From NCBI GenBank assembly GCA_022432975.1, contig CM039512.1, positions 28,567,171 to 28,631,170 on the forward strand: DNA of 64,000 nucleotides. The letters are read 5' to 3'. Position numbers and translations under genes: made by a program. The notes beneath the pieces were generated by a model that saw nothing but the letters and a program-made list of their open reading frames with translations, was not told where the DNA came from and made no database searches. The stretch comes from Begonia masoniana. Its lineage: Eukaryota; Streptophyta; Magnoliopsida; Cucurbitales; Begoniaceae. Below, in pieces: positions 60,333 to 64,000 of this stretch (positions are counted from its first letter, which is position 1; every line of letters starts with the position of its first letter).

Positions 60333-60633
60333 TGTTGACTTAATTAGGGTTTAAGTCTAAATATGTTTTTGATGATGTGTCTATATGCTTGTAATATAAT
60401 TTGATTATGTTTATTAAATGAGAATAATGAATTATGCATTTGAGTTTAATCTATTGGAAATGCCCTTGGAAAGGGTATTTTAATTATCTAATGCATGTGA
60501 TTAAGTGTACAGAGCTGCATAGTTTTTTTAACAGAGTTAAATGAAGAACTCCACCGCTCACTAAACGACAAAGACGGATGAGAAAAATGAAGATATCCTA
60601 CGTTCGCTAGACGACAAGGTCGGAAGATTCAAT
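60333..60633 (+). repeat. 3' LTR of the Sirevirus-like element, first 301 bp only
   Basis: It matches 28019-28320 with roughly 5% differences and includes the CGCTCACTAAACGACAAA and TCGCTAGACGACAA motifs. It stops at a 22-base A run (60634-60655), after which the sequence is unrelated. About 890 bases are missing. Confidence 0.88.
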
Positions 60634-60792
60634 AAAAAAAAAAAAAAAAAAAAAACAAATCCGAATCGCTAGCTTCCCCCTCCCCCCCCCCTCCAATTTT
60701 TCCATTTTCCAAGTCCCAACTCGAAATCGGACCTTCCTCCCTCTTCGATTTTTCAAAGTCTCCAGCTTGTCGACTTCCTCTCTGTCTCGTCT
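60634..60792. other. A run and orphan sequence before the gap
   Basis: Twenty-two A are followed by a CT-rich stretch (CCCCCTCCCC near 60680) that resembles nothing else in the window. A misjoin is likely. Confidence 0.6.
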
Positions 60793-60892
60793 NNNNNNNN
60801 NNNNNNNNNNNNNNNNNNNNNNNNNNNNNNNNNNNNNNNNNNNNNNNNNNNNNNNNNNNNNNNNNNNNNNNNNNNNNNNNNNNNNNNNNNNN
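60793..60892. other. Assembly gap, 100 N
   Basis: Exactly 100 N, the conventional placeholder for a gap of unknown size. It hides the end of the Sirevirus-like element and the right remainders of TRIM-2 and the old gypsy. Confidence 0.98.
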
Positions 60893-62466
60893 TCACCGTT
60901 ACTTTCCACCTTCTTCCTGGCTCATGAGGTTTGATGGACCTTTGGATCTTTACGTTTCTATGTTGGTGGGCCGGAGGGGTCATTGAGTTACCCTTCGTTT
61001 TCAGTGAGGTGATTTTAATTTGAAATGTAAAGATGATGGCTTATTTTACTATAGTTATTTATATATACAACAATGTTTTATATAATGCCACATTGGATGC
61101 TCGTGGAACATGTTTTTCTTAAATCGATAGAAATAAATTTTCTTAAAAAGATGTTTGAAAACTATTCATTATCTCATCATGTTTTGAAATGAAAGGTAAA
61201 AGAAATTTTACAAGCATTGCATTTAGTATAACATTTCTATTAAATTAGTCATTCACAATAAACGACCCCCTTCCTTTCTGAGAAAGAACAAGAACAATGA
61301 ATAATTGGAGTTTGATAGCAATTACCCTTTTCCTTATTTCTTGTTTTTGAGTGTTATTAACTTTCTGGTGAGGACTCATTTTTTTTATTTTGGGTATGTA
61401 TAAGATATTTTGAAATTGAACTTAGATAATTAATTCCTTTTTAACTGTATTTTAATTATAGCACTATTCTATCTGTAATCACTATGTGAATTTAGGACTT
61501 TGATTTATATTCAAGTCATCCATTGTGAACCAAGACTTGGACTGAGCGATCACGTCTTCTTCAAGAATCGGGTCATCCGATCAGGAGGTCTGTTAGACCC
61601 GCCTCTGGGTCGTGAAAGATACCATGGTAGAATACGGTAAATTAAATTGATGATTACAAAGAGAGATTAGGATTTTTCATTGATTGCATTACTAAAATAC
61701 AAAGGAAAATACGTTTAAATACGAATACAACGAACAATTAAAAAAAACTAAACTACCCTTAATATAAAATAGAAGATATAATCTAACATAATGATCACAA
61801 TAATATAAAAAGTGAAATAAATTAAATCCAATGGCTGGATATTGTGCAAGAAAAAACACACACCAATATAAGTTATACAAACCTTAGAAAAAAAGCAAAA
61901 GGATTGAACCTAACAAAAAAGAAAAGTAAACACTCAGAAAGTAAATAAAAAAGAAGCTTCACAAACTCGATTACTTGTGACACGGACCACTTCGATTCTT
62001 TCCTAAGAAAAAAGTGTAGGCATTTAGGGAACGGTCTAAACTCAATAAGTATTTAATCATTATAACCAATGTCTAAAATTTGGTTTCAATCAACATTGAG
62101 TCTGACGACATATGCATGCATAAATTCATATTTAAAACACCATTTTAAAAATTGGTTACATAGGTGGGGAAAGTGTTGAAATCAGTGCTACACAGTATAT
62201 CACACCATATAACAAAATACTCTTACCCAATTTTTTCGTCAAAAATAATTTAAAAGAAAAAGAGATCAACTCATGGACCTTACAAAACAATACATAAGGC
62301 ATATTTGAGATAAAGGAAAGTTTGGAGATTAGTGGAGAAGTAAACAATAACCTTCCAATCAAGTTTAGAAATTTACACCAAGAGACACAACATCGTGAGC
62401 TAAACTAATATAACACGCATAACATGGAAACACCTTATAGTTTGATCAAAGGGGCACAAAAAACAA
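60893..62466. other. AT-rich stretch without a gene
   Basis: Only short frames without domains are present. The part at 61290-61620 resembles 3150-3560 and 7800-8060 in scattered words and may be the same old repeat. Confidence 0.45.
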
Positions 62467-63006
62467 ATAACTAACATCGCGTGTCTAGTACAGCTGGAGG
62501 ATACGTTTAGTAAATCTAGTGAAATATCATGCATGATAACAGTTAATTGTATAAAGCCAACGTACATACATTATAAAAACAAACATATTATAAGGTAGGA
62601 TATGTCGAGTTTTCTATGTGAACACAAGATAGGATTTTGAAAACCATGATGCATAATTGTAGATATTAAAAGAATCATGGTTTATGTCGTCAAATCTTTT
62701 TCTATTTGGCTCATAGTCTCGATATAGGACCTAACCATTATTCTTATATGGATTTTGATGTCAAGATTGATGCATGTTCACATAACTAACATCGCGTGTC
62801 TAGTACAGCTGGAGGATACGTTTAGTAAATCTAGTGAATATCATGCATGATAACAGTTAATTGTATAAAGCAAACGTACATACATTATAAAACAAACATA
62901 TATAAGGTAGGATATGTCGAGTTTTCTATGTGAACACAAGATAGGATTTTGAAAACCATGATGCATAATTGTAGATATTAAAAGAATCATGGTTTATGTC
63001 GTCAAT
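62467..63006. repeat. Direct duplication, two copies of about 225 bp offset by 315
   Basis: ATAACTAACATCGCGTGTCT and the following sequence to CATGGTTTATGTCGTCAA occur at 62467 and 62782. The copies differ mainly by one-base losses in short runs of A or TA. About 90 bases separate them. Confidence 0.88.
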
Positions 63007-63109
63007 TTCGGACTGCGAGGATATACCTTTGGCCAAAGCACAAACACAAGACGGGAACCCCAAGGTACAATCCACTTGCATCATCTGTGGTCGATCAAAA
63101 ACCAGTGGT

Positions 63110-63260
63110 AGTCAACCAAACAACAACATGTGGCAAATCAAACATATGCTATCGATCGGTCATGTGATGTGGTTGACTTGTTGACGTCATACAGTCGAGG
63201 GGTTGGTCGACTAAACCTACGAGTGGTCGATCAAACATAGGGTTTGATCGACTCAAACAC
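63110..63260. repeat. Second tract rich in GTCGA and TTGAC words
   Basis: Words such as GGTCGACTA, GGTCGATCA, GATCGACTC and TTGACGTCA occur about eight times in 150 bases, much like 1710-2060. No coding signal is convincing. Confidence 0.4.
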
Positions 63261-64000
63261 GGCATTATTGACCTTGAAATCGGGTTCTACTGCGTCTTCG
63301 CTTGGCAAAATCATAGTTATGGTCAATGGAAGATGCATCTAAAGGTGGTGTCCAATTAGAAAAATATAACCTTCCTGCAAATTTTCACCTCCATTTGGTT
63401 TTCAACCTTGCATAACATCACTATATGCTCAGATCGACAAAGATAATTTATATATAAACAACAACTTCAGGTTTGCATCCGCAAAATAAAATTCGATAAC
63501 AAATACAAACACCCAACAAAAACCAAGTAAGGGTTAAGAAGCGATGTATGTTGAATGCATTTGGTAAGAGATGAAGATTAGGACATCACACACTTGGATC
63601 TAGCGACAGAATGACTTCTCCTTCATGGCTCTCCTTCCTCTCTCTGTTTCTCTCTTTGTTTTTGGGCGACAATAACGAGCCTGAGGGCCCTTTTCTAAAA
63701 AAAATAATTTAGGTTCTTTATTGTATTTAAAAATTCACAATAAAATATATATTAAATTAATCCTTAAATTTTGATTTGTCAAATATCTACGTTATTCAAA
63801 CCATTGTGTCGAGCTAAGAATAATATCAAGAACACTATTTCAAAATTTTAACCATCTCACCAAGTCACTTTTTACTAACTTGATCACTTCAAAAAAAATC
63901 TCATTTAATACGATGATTAACTACGAAGATTAAAATTGATCATGAGATGATCAAACTAACGAAACCCAAAATATTTGCTTGCACTTATTTATTTATAAAA
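63261..64000. other. Stretch without a recognisable gene
   Basis: A CT-rich run at 63620-63660 and AT-rich flanks; nothing else supported. Confidence 0.45.

Overview
The window is plant nuclear DNA, most likely eudicot and repeat-rich. It is almost entirely transposable elements, with tRNA-iMet-type primer sites (TGGTATCAGAGC), Ty1/copia and Ty3/gypsy pol genes, a TRIM, a hAT-type and a Mutator-type DNA element, and no complete host gene. I cannot name the species. One 100-N scaffold gap (60793-60892) and a 728-base A run (43777-44504) show that parts of the assembly are unreliable. Left part (1-28018): a Ty3/gypsy 3' remnant and LTR (1 to about 1580); an AT-rich stretch with decayed relics; a 1.9 kb non-autonomous hAT-like element with a perfect 8-bp target duplication (4783-6703); a Mutator-like element of about 1.0 kb that carries an Hsp70 gene fragment and is split by a young 6.5 kb Ty1/copia element (8925-15468, minus strand, perfect 5-bp target duplication); a gypsy gag relic cut by a heavily decayed copia (17447-23417), whose 3' LTR hosts a complete 808-bp TRIM; then gypsy LTR pieces and a decayed gypsy integrase region (25075-27540) interrupted by a second, broken TRIM. 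Right part (28019 to about 60633): a nested stack. A Sirevirus-like (SIRE/Maximus) copia on the plus strand has gag, pol with nonsense codons, and an extra ORF after pol. That ORF is split by a minus-strand gypsy element (gypsy-1, 34995-58280). The 5' LTR of gypsy-1 is in turn split by a second, related gypsy (gypsy-2, 47475-57603), which keeps an uninterrupted 1491-codon gag-pol frame with every catalytic motif and a C-terminal chromodomain-like segment, so it looks potentially autonomous. LTR divergence falls from the outer to the inner element, as nesting predicts. The least ordinary signal is that the copia element and both gypsy elements share a short motif pair (CGCTARACGACAAA and CATCWTCCGRT) in their LTRs. 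It is amplified into a 61-bp minisatellite (about 43 against 16 copies in the two LTRs of gypsy-1) and a 35-bp array in gypsy-2, next to a 54-bp array carrying the palindrome TGACGTCA four times. From 60893 to 64000 I see no gene, only a segmental duplication and a GTCGA-rich tract resembling one near the left end.
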